Positions 22,793 through 33,331 are shown, counted from the stretch's first letter. The stretch is 64,000 nucleotides of DNA from Silene latifolia (GCF_048544455.1 NC_133536.1:27344152-27408151), one strand, 5' to 3'. Program-made: numbers and translations. The notes: generated from the sequence alone by a model not told the origin.

Positions 22793-23649
22793 TAGAAACC
22801 AGTTTGGAGTACCTTAGCTACGGTCCTGGACGGACCGTGATGACCACCATAAGCAGAAGAGTGGCAAGCCTCTAGGATATCCTTCACCTCCCATTGAGGT
22901 ACGCATCTTTGGATGAGACCGTCTGCGCATTCCTTGAAAACATAAGGATCATCCCAAAAATATTGTCTAGCATCATAGGCAAACCGCTTCTTCTGCTGCC
23001 ATGAAAGCTCGGGTGGTATCCTACCTGTCACAGCAAAGTTAGCAAAATCAGCAAACCACGGAGGTGGATAAGACCCTGAAGTAGTAATAGCTAACAAACT
23101 CTCATCAGGAAAAGAATCATTAATAGGCAAAGAATCCTCCCTTTCTGTCAGCTGCAGACGAGATAAGTGGTCAGCTACCACATTCTCTGCTCCTTTCTTA
23201 TCTTTGATCTCCAAATCAAACTCCTGCAAAAGGAGTATCCACCTCAAAAGCCTTGGCTTTGCATCTTTCTTAATAAAGAGAGTCTTCAACGCTGCATGGT
23301 CAGTGTAAACAATAACCTTAGAACCTAACAAATAAGACCGAAATTTGTCTAAGGCAAAAACAACAGCTAGAAACTCTTTCTCAGTGGTAAAATAGTTGAC
23401 TTGAGCCTCATCCAGAGTTCGGCTCGCATAGTATATGGCATTCAAAGCTTTATTCTTTCGCTGTCCCAGAACTGCACCGATCGCATAATCGCTGGCATCA
23501 CACATGATCTCAAATGGGAGGTCCCAATCAGGCGGCTGAATGATTGGCGCAGAAACTAGGGCCTCCTTTAACCTGTTAAAAGCGACATGGCACTCATCGA
23601 AATTCAAAGACAAGATCCTTAAGGAGCAATTGTGTAAGTGGTTTAGCAA
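22690..23649 (-). CDS. Athila-4 RNase H and integrase zinc region (open fragment)
   Basis: RNase H motifs in order: [18 protein letters not shown] (first Asp), [24 protein letters not shown] (Glu), VYTDHAAL (Asp), [13 protein letters not shown] and VVADHLSRL (last Asp). A linker of about 90 residues leads to [14 protein letters not shown] and [20 protein letters not shown], the His pair of the integrase zinc finger. The frame is lost just before the Cys pair ([11 protein letters not shown]), which continues in the overlapping frame 21755-22792; a single small indel near 22740-22760 explains it. The N-terminus is also shifted relative to RT (tail of RT unreadable near 23600-23780). Confidence 0.9.
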   Translation of the reverse strand: MLNHLHNCSLRILSLNFDECHVAFNRLKEALVSAPIIQPPDWDLPFEIMCDASDYAIGAVLGQRKNKALNAIYYASRTLDEAQVNYFTTEKEFLAVVFALDKFRSYLLGSKVIVYTDHAALKTLFIKKDAKPRLLRWILLLQEFDLEIKDKKGAENVVADHLSRLQLTEREDSLPINDSFPDESLLAITTSGSYPPPWFADFANFAVTGRIPPELSWQQKKRFAYDARQYFWDDPYVFKECADGLIQRCVPQWEVKDILEACHSSAYGGHHGPSRTVAKVLQTGFYWPTLHADCRSFCSLSAMLVKDRGIFPRDMRCHR

Positions 23650-24679
23650 TTTTTGAAAAATCCTTAATGAAACGCCGGTAGAAACCAGCGTGACCTAGGA
23701 AACTCCTCACTCCTTTAACATTCACGGGAGGAGGTAATTGCTCAATCACCTGCACCTTTGCCTTGTCAACATGTATACCTTTATCGAAATCGATGCCCTA
23801 ACACAACTCCCTCATTGACCATAAACTGACACTTTTCCCAGTTTAAAACAAGATTAACATCTATACAACGCTGCATGACTTTATCAAGGTTAGCTAAACA
23901 ACGATCAAAGTCACTGCCATAAACTGAGAAATCATCCATGAATACTTCCATAATATTCTCTATATAATCAGAAAAAATCCCCATCATGCACCTCTGAAAG
24001 GTAGCAGGGGCATTACACAATCCGAAAGGCATTCTACGATACGCAAAAACACCCCGTGGACAGGTAAAAGTAGTCTTACTCGATCGTCCGGATGAATAGG
24101 GATCCGAAAGAACCACGAATATCCGTCTAGAAAACAGAAAAATTTGTTAGAAGCAAGTCTTTCAGTCATTTGGTCAACAAAAGGGAGGGGGAAATGGTCT
24201 TTCTTGGTGGCGGCATTTAACTGTCTATAATCAATGCACATCCGCCACCCTGTCACTACTCGAGTTGGTATTAATTCATTTTTATCATTTTTAACCACGG
24301 TAGTCCCTTCTTTCTTCGGGACCACCTGAACTGGGCTAACCCACTTGGAGTTGCCAACTGTATAAATAATACCTGCATCAAGGAGTTTCATCACCTCAGC
24401 CATGACAACTTCCTGCATCTTCGGGTTCAACTTGCGTTGACCCTGTCTATAAGGCTTGTGGCCTTCTTCCAACTCTATCCTGTGCATACAGACATCAGGG
24501 CTGATGCCCTTAATGTCATCCAAGGAGTAACCCAAAGCCTTCCTGTTTTTCTTAAGTACACACATCAAAGCAGACAACTGGTCATCATTGAGCTTAGAGC
24601 TAACGATAGCTGGGTACTGCTCCGTATCATCTAGAAAAACATACTTAAGATTAGGGGGAAGTGGTTTACGCTCTGGCAC
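23650..24679 (-). pseudogene. Athila-4 reverse transcriptase, frameshifted
   Basis: Frame 23984-24679 carries PERKPLPPNLKYVFL, GYSLDDIKGISPDVCMH, WVSPVQVVPKK, TGWRMCIDYRQLNAATKKDHFPLPF and FFCFLDGYSWFF, then is lost. Frame 23781-24116 continues with KTTFTCPRGVFAYRRMPFGLCNAPATFQRC, split over the shift near 24060-24100, and has the catalytic FMDDFSVYG box. Another break lies near 23780 (VVLGHRFR instead of GHxVS). The Trp in GYSWFF replaces the usual Gly. All core motifs are readable but no single frame encodes the enzyme. Confidence 0.9.
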
Positions 24680-24904
24680 CTTTACCTCGCATAGACAGAA
24701 TCAGCTTCAATGGTGTAGCAAGTGTTCACCAAGTTATCGTTGGCTAGGCTCAAAAGCATCTCATCTTCTTCCTCATTGAGCTCGTAGCTCTCCATTGAGG
24801 CAACCAAAGCATCTGGCTCCTCAAAGATTCTCCATCAGATACCTGCACACTCATCTAAATGAGTTAGATCAGCTAAGGGATCCTTGGCTAAGGATTCCCT
24901 CCAA

Positions 24905-25735
24905 TTACAAGTAACAACCCCTCAACAATATCGATGGAATAACACGTATCCTCATCAACAGGTTCGATTGCCTTGTGAGCAAGATCAACTCAATGGTGTC
25001 ATCCCCTACCTCTAAGGTGATGGTTCCGCGTTTGACATCTATCACACTCAGTGTATGTAAGAACGGTCCGCCTAAAATAATAGGTATCTGACTATCCTCT
25101 GCAATGTCCAAAACAACGAAATCTACAGGAATAAAAAACTTACCCACTCGAACGGGTACATCCTCTAGAACACCTATAGGTCTCTTAGTCGATCTATTTG
25201 CCATTTGAACGGTAATATCGGTCACCTTAAGTCTACCAATGTTTAACCTTTCGCAAACAGAATACGGCATGACACTAACACTGGGCCCTAAGTCACAAAG
25301 GGCCTTTCCAGTTACGTGGTTACCTATAGTGCAAGGAATTGAAAAACTACCCGGGTCCTTTAATTTAGGTGGCACATTAACTTGTGAAAGAGCATTACAT
25401 TCCTCCACAAATGCAACATTACCATCATCACGAAAATTTCTCTTACGATTCAAAATATCTTTCATAAATTTAGCGTAAGAGGGTACCTGGGTAATTAAAT
25501 CAGTGAAAGGAACCGTTACCTCGAGATTCTGGACCATCTCCAGAAACTTACCAAACTTACGCTCCAGCTTGGTAGCCTTCGGCTTCCGTAGGTTTAAAAC
25601 CCCCGTCAAATCATCAATGAGTGATGAATCATGCAAACTAGTTGACGGATTTGCATCCCGCTCTGGAGATCCAGTCGATCGACTGGTATGGGTGGTCGAT
25701 CGACCAAGTAAGTCAAGGCGTGAACGATGTCTCAT
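24905..25735 (-). CDS. Athila-4 gag end and aspartic protease (open fragment)
   Basis: Begins in the gag-protease linker; the first codons carry Arg-Ser pairs from palindromes (GRSTTHTSRSTG), and the frame is open further upstream. Then KLERKFGKFLEMVQNLEV, QVPSYAKFMKDIL, PPKLKDPGSFSIPC and the catalytic ALCDLGPSVSVMP, in which the usual DLGA Ala is Pro. The second signature is IILGGPFL (usual LGRPFL). Both changes fall in the active-site loops and may weaken the enzyme. The frame runs to RQSNLLMRIR and stops; the linker to RT (24680-24904) is damaged. Confidence 0.88.
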   Translation of the reverse strand: MRHRSRLDLLGRSTTHTSRSTGSPERDANPSTSLHDSSLIDDLTGVLNLRKPKATKLERKFGKFLEMVQNLEVTVPFTDLITQVPSYAKFMKDILNRKRNFRDDGNVAFVEECNALSQVNVPPKLKDPGSFSIPCTIGNHVTGKALCDLGPSVSVMPYSVCERLNIGRLKVTDITVQMANRSTKRPIGVLEDVPVRVGKFFIPVDFVVLDIAEDSQIPIILGGPFLHTLSVIDVKRGTITLEVGDDTIELILLTRQSNLLMRIRVIPSILLRGCYL

Positions 25736-25877
25736 CCCCGAATCAACGTCATCAGTATCTCGATCGATCGATCGAGGATGTTGGTCGATCGATTTGGATG
25801 TGCTAGGTGTGAATAGTTTCGACCGAAAACTATTTCGTCGACAATTGATCGATCGATCGGGAATGTTGGTCGATCGA
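25675..25877. repeat. Palindrome array in Athila-4 gag linker
   Basis: TCGATCGA at 25675, 25696, 25760/25764/25768 (overlapping run), 25785, 25849 and 25870, plus degenerate TCGACCGA at 25819. Pairs 21 bp apart recur (25675-25696, 25764-25785, 25849-25870) with an 85-89 bp period. Confidence 0.88.
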
Positions 25878-25932
25878 CGACTGAATTATCGCATTCGACT
25901 CGTTTTGCATCGAATTCAAACGAGCTTCTTCA

Positions 25933-26983
25933 TCATCTCCGAGTCTTCCTTTGGCTTGTCGGGACTTTCATAAGAAAGGCCACTTCGAGATTAATGGCAT
26001 TGATCGTCTCAATCGGCCCTTCACATTTAATTGAAGAATTAGCGGCTTGCTTAGCCTCCATATCCTCCAATTGTTTCACAAAATTCCGTGAGGACTCAAT
26101 CCCTATTGCTTCCATATTCGCCACTTGAACTAAAAGGAGTTGGACCATCTCTCTTAACTTCTCGATCTCATCGAGTTTTGAACAGAATCTCGACTTTCTC
26201 CTTGGAAGCTTCAGAAATCTCGAGTTTCTCGAGACGGGTAGAAATGGAAGTTATAAGTGTCACAACAAAGAAGTCATGTCTTCACTTTGCTTTCGTGACT
26301 TACCACGTGAACTTCCAAACTCAGCTTTATGGACTGCCATCTCCTCAATGGTGTTCCAACCTTTTCTTTGACCGGTATTATTTTGAAACCTGCCATTAGC
26401 AAAATGCATCCAAGATGACCTTGTAATCATCATATAAAGCATTGTAAAATAGATTGCAAAGATACCATTCTTTGAAACCATGATGAGGGACAACTCGGAC
26501 CAAACTTTTGAAACGTCCCCATGCTTCACAAAAATCTTCGTCGGCTCCTTCTTTGAAAAAACTCGTGATTTTACTCTTCAAGGCATCAGTCTTCAAAAGC
26601 GGGAAGTACTTCTTGTAGAAGGCTAGCGCTAAAGATGTCCAATCAGTGACTCCAGCTGCTACTCTATCGAGGTAGCGATACCAATCTCGCGCCGAATCCT
26701 TCAAGGAGTATAAGAACATGAACCCCTTTACTTCATCTTGAGTTACCCCCTCCCAGTATAGGTATTGAACAAAATAGTCCGTGAAAATTTCCATATGTTT
26801 CAAGGGGTCTTCATCCGTAGACCCGCTGAATCGATTCCGTTCCACTAAATCAATATAAGAGGAACGAAACTCGAATTTACCGGTAGAAGGGATAGGTAAC
26901 TGTTGCCCCTTTGGAAGGTGGTGCTCCTTTGGCTGAAAATTATCATATATCGTAGCCATAACTTCCAAAATGAGAGTACTCAA
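25933..26983 (-). pseudogene. Athila-4 gag, frameshifted
   Basis: Capsid-type Gag. The first frame (26396-26983) begins MSTLILEVMATIYDNFQPKE and shows FEFRSSYIDLVERNRFSG, EDPLKHMEIFTDYF, FLYSLKDSARDWYRYL, WTSLALAFYKKYFPL and FFKEGADEDFCEAWGRFKSLV: the usual plant retrotransposon Gag fold. It ends at AFC where the frame shifts to ANGRFQNNTGQRKGWNTIEEMA (26260-26529), then again to a Glu-rich part at 25933-26148 (KCEGPIETINAINLEVAFL). I do not see a CCHC zinc knuckle. Athila-7 has the same domain order. Confidence 0.88.
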
Positions 26984-27119
26984 GTCTTCCTCTCAAAAAC
27001 CTGTCTTCTAACTGTGCAAAAGCAAAACTAGAAGCAAAGGTAAGCAACGACCTCAAGGAACAAAAGTTCCTAGAGACAAGGAAAATAAACTAAAATAAAG
27101 CAAACAGAATTACACCGTC

Positions 27120-27137
27120 TCCCCGGCAACGGCGCCA
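27120..27137 (-). other. Athila-4 primer-binding site (tRNA-Asp)
   Basis: Same 18 bases as in Athila-1, five bases from the LTR. Confidence 0.95.
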
Positions 27138-27142
27138 AAATT

Positions 27143-28410
27143 TGATACCGTCGTTTAGTACCAAAATTAAATTTATAATTCCAAACTAAAACTATAGCTA
27201 GTGATAGTAAGGGTCGAACCACAGAGAGACAAGGTTGATTTTGTTTGCTATTTTTCAGTCTATAAAGTAACGATTAATTGGGGGTTTTAAAATCGATTGA
27301 TTAACTGGCTAATTGCTAAAATGAATATTCTTAACAAGATAAAAAGAGGATCGGGAATTTCGGTTCACCATGGCAAATAACAGGTCAGTCAAGCAACAGA
27401 GGTCTTATAATACGGTCTCAGGGAAGATAAGCTAGTCTTTCGATCGAAGCTCAAATAACCTCACGGTCTAATAATTCCCTAGAATTTATCAAAGCTTTCA
27501 CTCAAGAGAAATTCTGAATCTAACGATAAATCAAATTACCAATCTTTCAATCTAGCAAAGGAATTTATCAAAAGATAACAAGACCAAAACGGAAGAACTC
27601 ATGCTACACAACAATCCTAATTTCATACCATGGCTCACCTAATTCCCAATCAAAGGAATTACCTACGCATAATCATAACTACACTAATTGCGAAATTAAT
27701 AATAAAGAACAAATTCAACATGATGGAATCTAACTAACACAAAGGGGAAGAAATCAATTGCTGAAATTAATTGATGAAACAAGAATCAAAATAACAAGTG
27801 AAAATAAGGAAAGGAAGAATTGCATAAAAAACTTACTAATTGAATATCAAGAACCAAGCATTCATACCAAAGGTTTCCGTCTCAAGCTAGATCTGAAAAC
27901 TAAGTTTTTTTCAGGATGAAAAACATAACCTAAAAGTTGCTGCGTTCTACTGATAAAAAGATACTGAAAGTTAATTACAAGTTGGGCTTTTAAAAGTCTA
28001 ACACGGAAAATTAAACGTCAGCTCGAAATCAGGTCGATCGACTGGTCAGCACGGTCGATCGACTAAACATGCGAATAAGAGCTTCGTCGAGCTCCGGTGG
28101 TCGATCGATCGAAAGGCTTAGTCGATCGATCAAAATGCTTGTGCGGGCTCCTTGTTGCTTCCAATCAACTCTTCACTCCTTGCACGCATCCCAAGGTGAG
28201 TGAATGAACTCTCCTTCCTCTTGGCTTCCTTGAACTTGCTTCCGGAGGACGAACTTGGCTTGATTCAGCCTACTTCCACGCATTCCTACAATAAATCATA
28301 GAAAATGCAAAGTAAACCGTTTCGGGAGAAATAGTAGCCTTAAGCTATCAATTATGCATGGAAATATGTGCCAAAACCACAGATAAAGTGTATAGAATAT
28401 GCACGTATCA
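27143..28410 (-). repeat. Athila-4 5' LTR
   Basis: 1,268 bp. Nearly identical to 16477-17748 except around the palindrome cluster 28018-28150, where many substitutions and small indels concentrate. TCGATCGA at 28034, 28055, 28101/28105 and 28122. Confidence 0.95.
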
Positions 28411-28415
28411 TACCT

Positions 28416-28495
28416 CCCTCTTTCGAAAGGATGAGATAGGTTGGTCCTACCCTAGAGGATCAACCTAGTTTTCTTACCTAATAAAAAAAAAAAAA
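28416..28495 (+). pseudogene. LINE A ORF2 end, 3' UTR and poly(A) tail
   Basis: After the TACCT duplication the LINE frame resumes in phase (16476 is codon position 1, 28416-28417 are positions 2-3). Seventeen further codons (including FRKDEIGWSYPRGST) lead to TAG at 28466-28468, a 14-base UTR and an A-run at 28483-28495. Confidence 0.9.
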
Positions 28496-28791
28496 TATCC
28501 CATCCCCACACTAGTATGGGCATTGTCCTCAATGGTCAATACAAGAGGAAATTATGCAATGCAATCTATATGAAAATGCATGATTTCTAAACTAGTATGC
28601 AAACTATATGAAATATATAATAACTGATGCAATCTTATCTATCCTATATGATTCATGCTTTCGATTAGTTGGAGAGCCAATTTGAATTGGTTTGCATTCC
28701 TTGTGAGTGAACTTCCCCAAACCGAACAAAACACTATTTCTAGTGTAGAAAAGAGGGGAAGTTCATGCACAAGGCAAGAATGCAATGCATG
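28496..28791. repeat. Athila-like 3' noncoding fragment with long inverted repeat
   Basis: No gene. Contains CTTCCCCAAACCG (28712-28724), the polypurine-like word of the Athila elements, and a CATTG/CAATG hairpin at 28521-28534 like the ones at 1669 and 19174. TGAACTTCCCC at 28708-28718 pairs with GGGGAAGTTCA at 28755-28765; the pairing extends outward through CTTGTG/CACAAG and GCATTC/GAATGC. Probably the remnant of another Athila 3' end. Confidence 0.5.
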
Positions 28792-31564
28792 TGTAGATAC
28801 CCAGTATCTGCACCTTCCAAAAACCACCCGATAATGATCGGACTATAACGTGTTTTTGATATGCGTGCGTGGATTGGCTATGCATGAGACGGTTTAATGC
28901 ACTACTCGGATATGAAAAATGATTTCAAAAGTTTTCTAACTTCATTTGCATTAAAATAACACTATTTAGAGTTAAAACCGTCTTCGGACCCAAAACCGAC
29001 TCAAAAACCCGTAACTCGAGTCAACCGGAGTCAACCCAAATCTCGAATGTCAAAAATAATGCCATGAATGTCTTCATCATGCCATTTGCATTAAAATGAC
29101 CCTAATTAGAGTCAAAACCGACACCGAGTCAAGAACCGACTCAAAATTCAAATCCTGACTCACACGGGTCAAACCCGAGTCAAGCACAGAACTCCTACCT
29201 CAAGTAACACCCAAAATCATCTTATTAGATGCCCATATTGTTACACGACATCTCATTTGGTTATCACAAATCAAACCAACCAAATAATAGATGGAGCAAA
29301 GGCCACGTCCAAATTGAAAAGGACAATACACCCATTTGTATCACAAGGTAGCTCGCGCCTAAAGCAGGTGTCTGCTTAGCCTTTAAGCAAACTCAACCGA
29401 CCTACCTTCCCACATTTATCTATAAATACCACCCTTCACACAACACAATCTTCACGCGAGAGTCCGCCCCCTCCTTCTCCCTTAAACTTCTAGATCCGAC
29501 TTCCTAAGTCACAAAATCGACACGTGTTTACGACCTACCGATCGTAAACACAAGCCTTACACATTTTGTTTGGTACCGTCGCCGTGCATTCGACCGACCC
29601 ATTTAACCAACTCAATTCATCAATCAACATGTTTTAATTAACATATTTTCAACATATTTTCAAAACAAAATCCTTTTTTAAGGCACCTTTTTAAACTTCT
29701 TTGATTGCGATTAGTCACAACGAGAAAACCGTCTCTAAAGTCGTCTACTTTGCAAACATCAATAGACGTAAGTTTGAGAGTGTAAACAACTCATTTATTT
29801 CATGTCTTTACTGTTTTTATGAGTTCATATGCATGAATGATGCATAACACGATTCAAATATAGGTTAGACGAGCCAAAACCGAGTTTTGGCCCGAGACAG
29901 AAGCCCTTTGCTATACAAAGAGGCTCGCGCCTCTTTTGGGTTCTCGGGTCAGACTCAAACGTGTTTGTTCTCGTCTTTCCTCTTTATTTCATTTCTTATT
30001 CGCAATCGGTTTTTACCATTTCAAATGTTTCAAATCATTTTTATGACAAACTTTTTAGCCATAAATTATAATCACCCTTGGTTCCATATACTATGACGGT
30101 TTAATCCGTGACTCGGTGATATTAATTGGTTAATTACATTTTAAAGGAAATCCTTTTCTTTTACTTACCATTTTAATTCATTTTTATGATAAACATAGTT
30201 TGACCGTTACAAAAATCATCCCTGGTTCTTTATACCATGACGGTTTATTCCGTGGCTCGATGATATTATAGGTTAATTACAAATTAAAGGGTATTTTAAT
30301 CCCCTTTTATTTTACTTAGAATCTTTCTCATTTATTTACATTTGCAAACATATTAGTCATAATTCATAATCATCCTTGGTTCTTTATACCATATCGGCTT
30401 AATTCGAGTACGATGACAAACTTGACTAATTACAAATAATTGAACTTAACATAATTAGTTCAAATCAAACATTTTCCTTTTACACATTTTACTATGCTTT
30501 TCAAACTTGCAAATACGAAAACGGATATTACTAACATAATAGTAATTATACCGAGTCATGCAAATCATACTTGCAGATCATTAATCACAAAAAACGGTTT
30601 TAAACAAACTTTTCAGCAACCAGGAGACGCCCCTTGGGTCGTCGTCTGACTCGCGCCCCCAGAGGCCGTCTGTTTTCATATTTTAAAACCAGGGCAGAGC
30701 TCCTTCCCTCGTCAATAGGCTCGTGCCCCAATGGGGCTGCCTGGCACTGTTCTATTTTGTTTTAGCACTTGTCTAGGATGATCCCGATTACGGTTAACCC
30801 GAATATGTGACGGATCAGATTGACAAGTTTATGTTTTTATACTTTGTCATTCGACACCCTTTTTCAAATAAATGGATCGTGTTAAGCACCATAACCCGAA
30901 TTTGGTAAATGGATGTTTAATTTCCGTCTTCACATGCAAATCAATCTAAATCCAACTTGGACATCAATTTAATGCTATGTGGATAAACAAACCGACTTAT
31001 CAAACTTTCACATGTTAGGTTAAACTTTTGGATGCGCATTCATGCATTTAAACCGTTTTATCAACTTTTTCACTTAAACAAACCACGATCGATCAGTAGA
31101 GGCCGCTAACGCGGGCGGGATTGGGTGTCCGATTAAAGGGCTTCCCAATACATACCCTCACCTCTTACTTAGAACCTTTGGATAGTGGATGGCCTTATCC
31201 AGAGCGTACGAGAGTCATCTTAGGCATAAAATGCTAAAAGGGGGACGAGTCCTTATCTTTAGTACCTATGTCAAGCACCGCTTTTTGCCTTGATTGACCT
31301 AGGTATAAAGTGGATTCGAACGGGTTCCAAGCATCCCACAATTGCTTGGTGGCGACTCCGAACATCTCTGTATCGTTTCGAGACCTTTACGGAGACGAAA
31401 CCGACCGATCTAAAGCGATCCGGTCGAAATCATTTTTACGCCGCCGAGCGTGGCTTTCAAAAGACCGCTGCATGTCCACAGATCGGCTTGGCGTGCAGGT
31501 GGCCCGTGACTACGGGCCGGTAGGCGGCTCTCGGCCGCAGACCGGCTTGTGGCCCATGTCCACA
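28792..31564 (+). repeat. Ogre/Tat-type 5' LTR (about 2.8 kb)
   Basis: Starts TGTAGATACC and ends ...CCACA just before the primer site 31568-31585. It has no credible gene. A block of three imperfect ~150-bp repeats lies at about 30060-30440. A second, partial primer-like word TGGCGACTCCG occurs at 31350-31360, so the true LTR end could be 31340 instead, with a 218-bp duplication or insertion after it. LTR size and start fit Ogre/Tat elements. Confidence 0.7.
30060..30440 (+). repeat. Three imperfect ~150-bp repeats in the Ogre/Tat LTR
   Basis: Units begin near 30071, 30216 and 30369 with ATCAYCCYTGGTTC and share CCATGACGGTTTA-type and GATGATATT-type blocks, then a run leading to GGTTAATTAC. 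Spacings 145 and 153. Confidence 0.8.
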
Positions 31565-31567
31565 GAT

Positions 31568-31585
31568 TGGCGACTCCGCTGGGGA
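31568..31585 (+). other. Ogre/Tat-type primer-binding site
   Basis: TGGCGACTCCGCTGGGGA, the form used by Ogre-like elements (tRNA-Arg from memory of the family). Confidence 0.82.
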
Positions 31586-31963
31586 AAACTAGGACACTTG
31601 TGTCTTTGTGATCCTTAGAGGTGAAACTCGAATGAGGTCGTGGTTAAAGTGCATTAATTGATATTATGGTCATAAGTCGGGTTCCTTGTCCGGGTCACAA
31701 CCTAACCTTTATCGACCAATTGGCTCGTCCCGTCGGCGTGAGTTTTCTCATCCCCGCGTTTTGAAACCCGATTGAGTCAAGCATACCATTGACGTTACAC
31801 ACTTATGTTTCGTCAAAGAGCTTTCATCACCTTAGAGCACGAGGCTAGGGCGCCCTCCTTACACATTTTGTTTGGATTGGTACCCCTCTCGCAAATCGGG
31901 GTTTGATTGCTTGGTGTGTAACCCACCCTCTAAAGCCAAAACCCGCGTCAGCATAATGCATAA
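31586..31963 (+). other. Ogre/Tat leader remnant
   Basis: Noncoding leader downstream of the primer site; no gag start is recognisable. It shares the word CCTTACACATTTTGTTTGG with the LTR (29557 and 31856), which hints at a further rearranged LTR piece. The expected gag-pol is absent. Confidence 0.5.
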
Positions 31964-32100
31964 TGTAGATACCTCAATTCTGAACCTCCCGCAAGCCACC
32001 CGGTGATGATTGAGACGCATTTTTGGTACACGGAACGATTTATAACAGTTCGTAAGTTTAACGTCAAGTGACCCATCTCCGGTGATTAAACACGATTCCT
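31964..32100 (+). repeat. Truncated second Ogre/Tat-like LTR start
   Basis: TGTAGATACCTCAATTCTG... resembles the LTR start at 28792 (shared TGTAGATACC, CCACCCG and TGATGAT blocks) but is diverged and ends within about 140 bp. Confidence 0.55.
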
Positions 32101-33331
32101 CTTGTTTGCGTTCCCCTTCGGCCTGATTTCGCTCCATGTCTTTTATTGGATCTGGTTTTCCATCATGATCGTCCGGCGGGTCTGGCTGGTGTTTCGTGTG
32201 GGTGCTCTGAGGTCGGTCCGTTCCGTCGTTCCTCTGTCCTGTCATCGAAAGCGTCGCATGCTCCGCAGGGGTCTTTCCCCTTTCCCTCGCCCCTTTCCCC
32301 ACCCCTGGTAAGTTCCCGTGTCCTTGAAAGGTCGTTCTGGTCGATGAGCATAGCTCATCTTGATGGCTGTTTTTCTGTTTATGGTTGTGGTTTAGGGACG
32401 TTCTGGTGTTTCCCCTCCCCCTCGCCCCCTCCCCCCCAGATCTGTCCCTTTTCCGGTCTTTTTGTCGGTCTGTTGTGTCTCTGGTTGGTAAGTGTTGCAT
32501 GTATGCCGATGGTCCTGGGGGGGGGGGGGGGTCCGTCTGGAATTTGGAGTCTCAGTGTTATGGTGTTTGTTAGGTTTGTTGTGTCTGTCGTGGATGGTTA
32601 ATCATTTCGTTGTTTCTTGGTTGAGCGATGTCATAGTGGTTGGGATCCGTATCTGTCTGTTTTGGCGTGTTGGGTAGGGTGGGTTTGGGGTTTTTGGTTG
32701 TGGTGTTGGCCGGGGTCGGAGGTGGTGATCCTTTTGTTGAATGGTTCATCTTTTCTTTTTAATGTCTTGCTTTTGTCTTTTAATAACCTCCTTCTATAGG
32801 AGTCCTAGTCGTATCTTTAGTGGTAAGCCAAGTCCCATAAATGGTGTTGGTGATGAGGTGCTTGTGTCCTTGGGAGTTAGTGTTACACATTTCATGTTGG
32901 AGTTCTCGATCTGTTTGTCCTATAATCACTGGGTGCGATCTCTAAGGTGTAGGAGATTTTTCTCCGTCGAAGGCAGACTTCGTCTTGCTTTTCATCTTTT
33001 CTTTCTACGCCCTTTTCGCAAGAGCGTAAGTACATCTTTCTATTGTCACTCTTTCATTTGTATGGTTCGATGGCATTTGGAGGTCCTCCGTGTTAATGAA
33101 GATGATATCAACGTTCGTGGCCAAGCTGTCTTCTTTTGCCATTTCACCATAGTTAATCTTGCTTATCATGTTGTAGCTTTACTTTTAAATAAAGGTTATG
33201 TAATCTCTTTGTATGGCTTTGTAGTGCTAGATATAGTTGACGAGTGTCTGGTGCTACCTAGTCGAGTAGCTTACTTTGTAATGTTTACAATAATGTAAGT
33301 TATTCACCTTCTGTCAAAAAAAAAAAAAAAA
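32100..33331 (+). mobile_element. Poly(A)-tailed retroposon-like segment, unrecognised
   Basis: Different in composition from both sides: GC- and pyrimidine-rich first half with C-runs (32420-32445) and 15 Gs (32517-32531), then a T-rich second half ending in 16 As (33316-33331). The poly(A) end suggests reverse transcription by LINE enzymes. Open frames here (for example 32741-33298) show no domain I recognise. Candidates are a 5'/3'-joined LINE deletion derivative or a processed transcript. The left border is approximate, and I find no matching target duplication. Confidence 0.45.

Larger units (their letters stand above)
16477..28410 (-). mobile_element. Athila-4: Athila-type LTR retrotransposon with accessory gene
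   Basis: 11.9 kb, complete, between TACCT duplications (16472-16476, 28411-28415). LTRs 16477-17748 and 27143-28410. Minus-strand order: LTR, tRNA-Asp primer site, gag, protease, RT, RNase H, integrase, Athila ORF-1-type accessory gene, 3' noncoding region with polypurine tract, LTR. Same clade as Athila-1 but a separate family: LTRs do not match and palindrome flanks are GTCGATCGAC rather than CTCGATCGAG. Several frameshifts break gag, RT, the RNase H-integrase join and the accessory gene. LTRs are close to identical except around the palindrome array, pointing to a recent insertion. Confidence 0.95.

Noticed and set aside
31290..31618. Small gene at the end of the Ogre/Tat LTR
   Set aside because: The frame crosses the LTR end and primer site and has no recognisable domain.
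31859..32799. Overlapping frames of 60-210 codons on both strands
   Set aside because: GC-rich composition produces long frames by chance; none has a domain I recognise and they overlap each other antisense.
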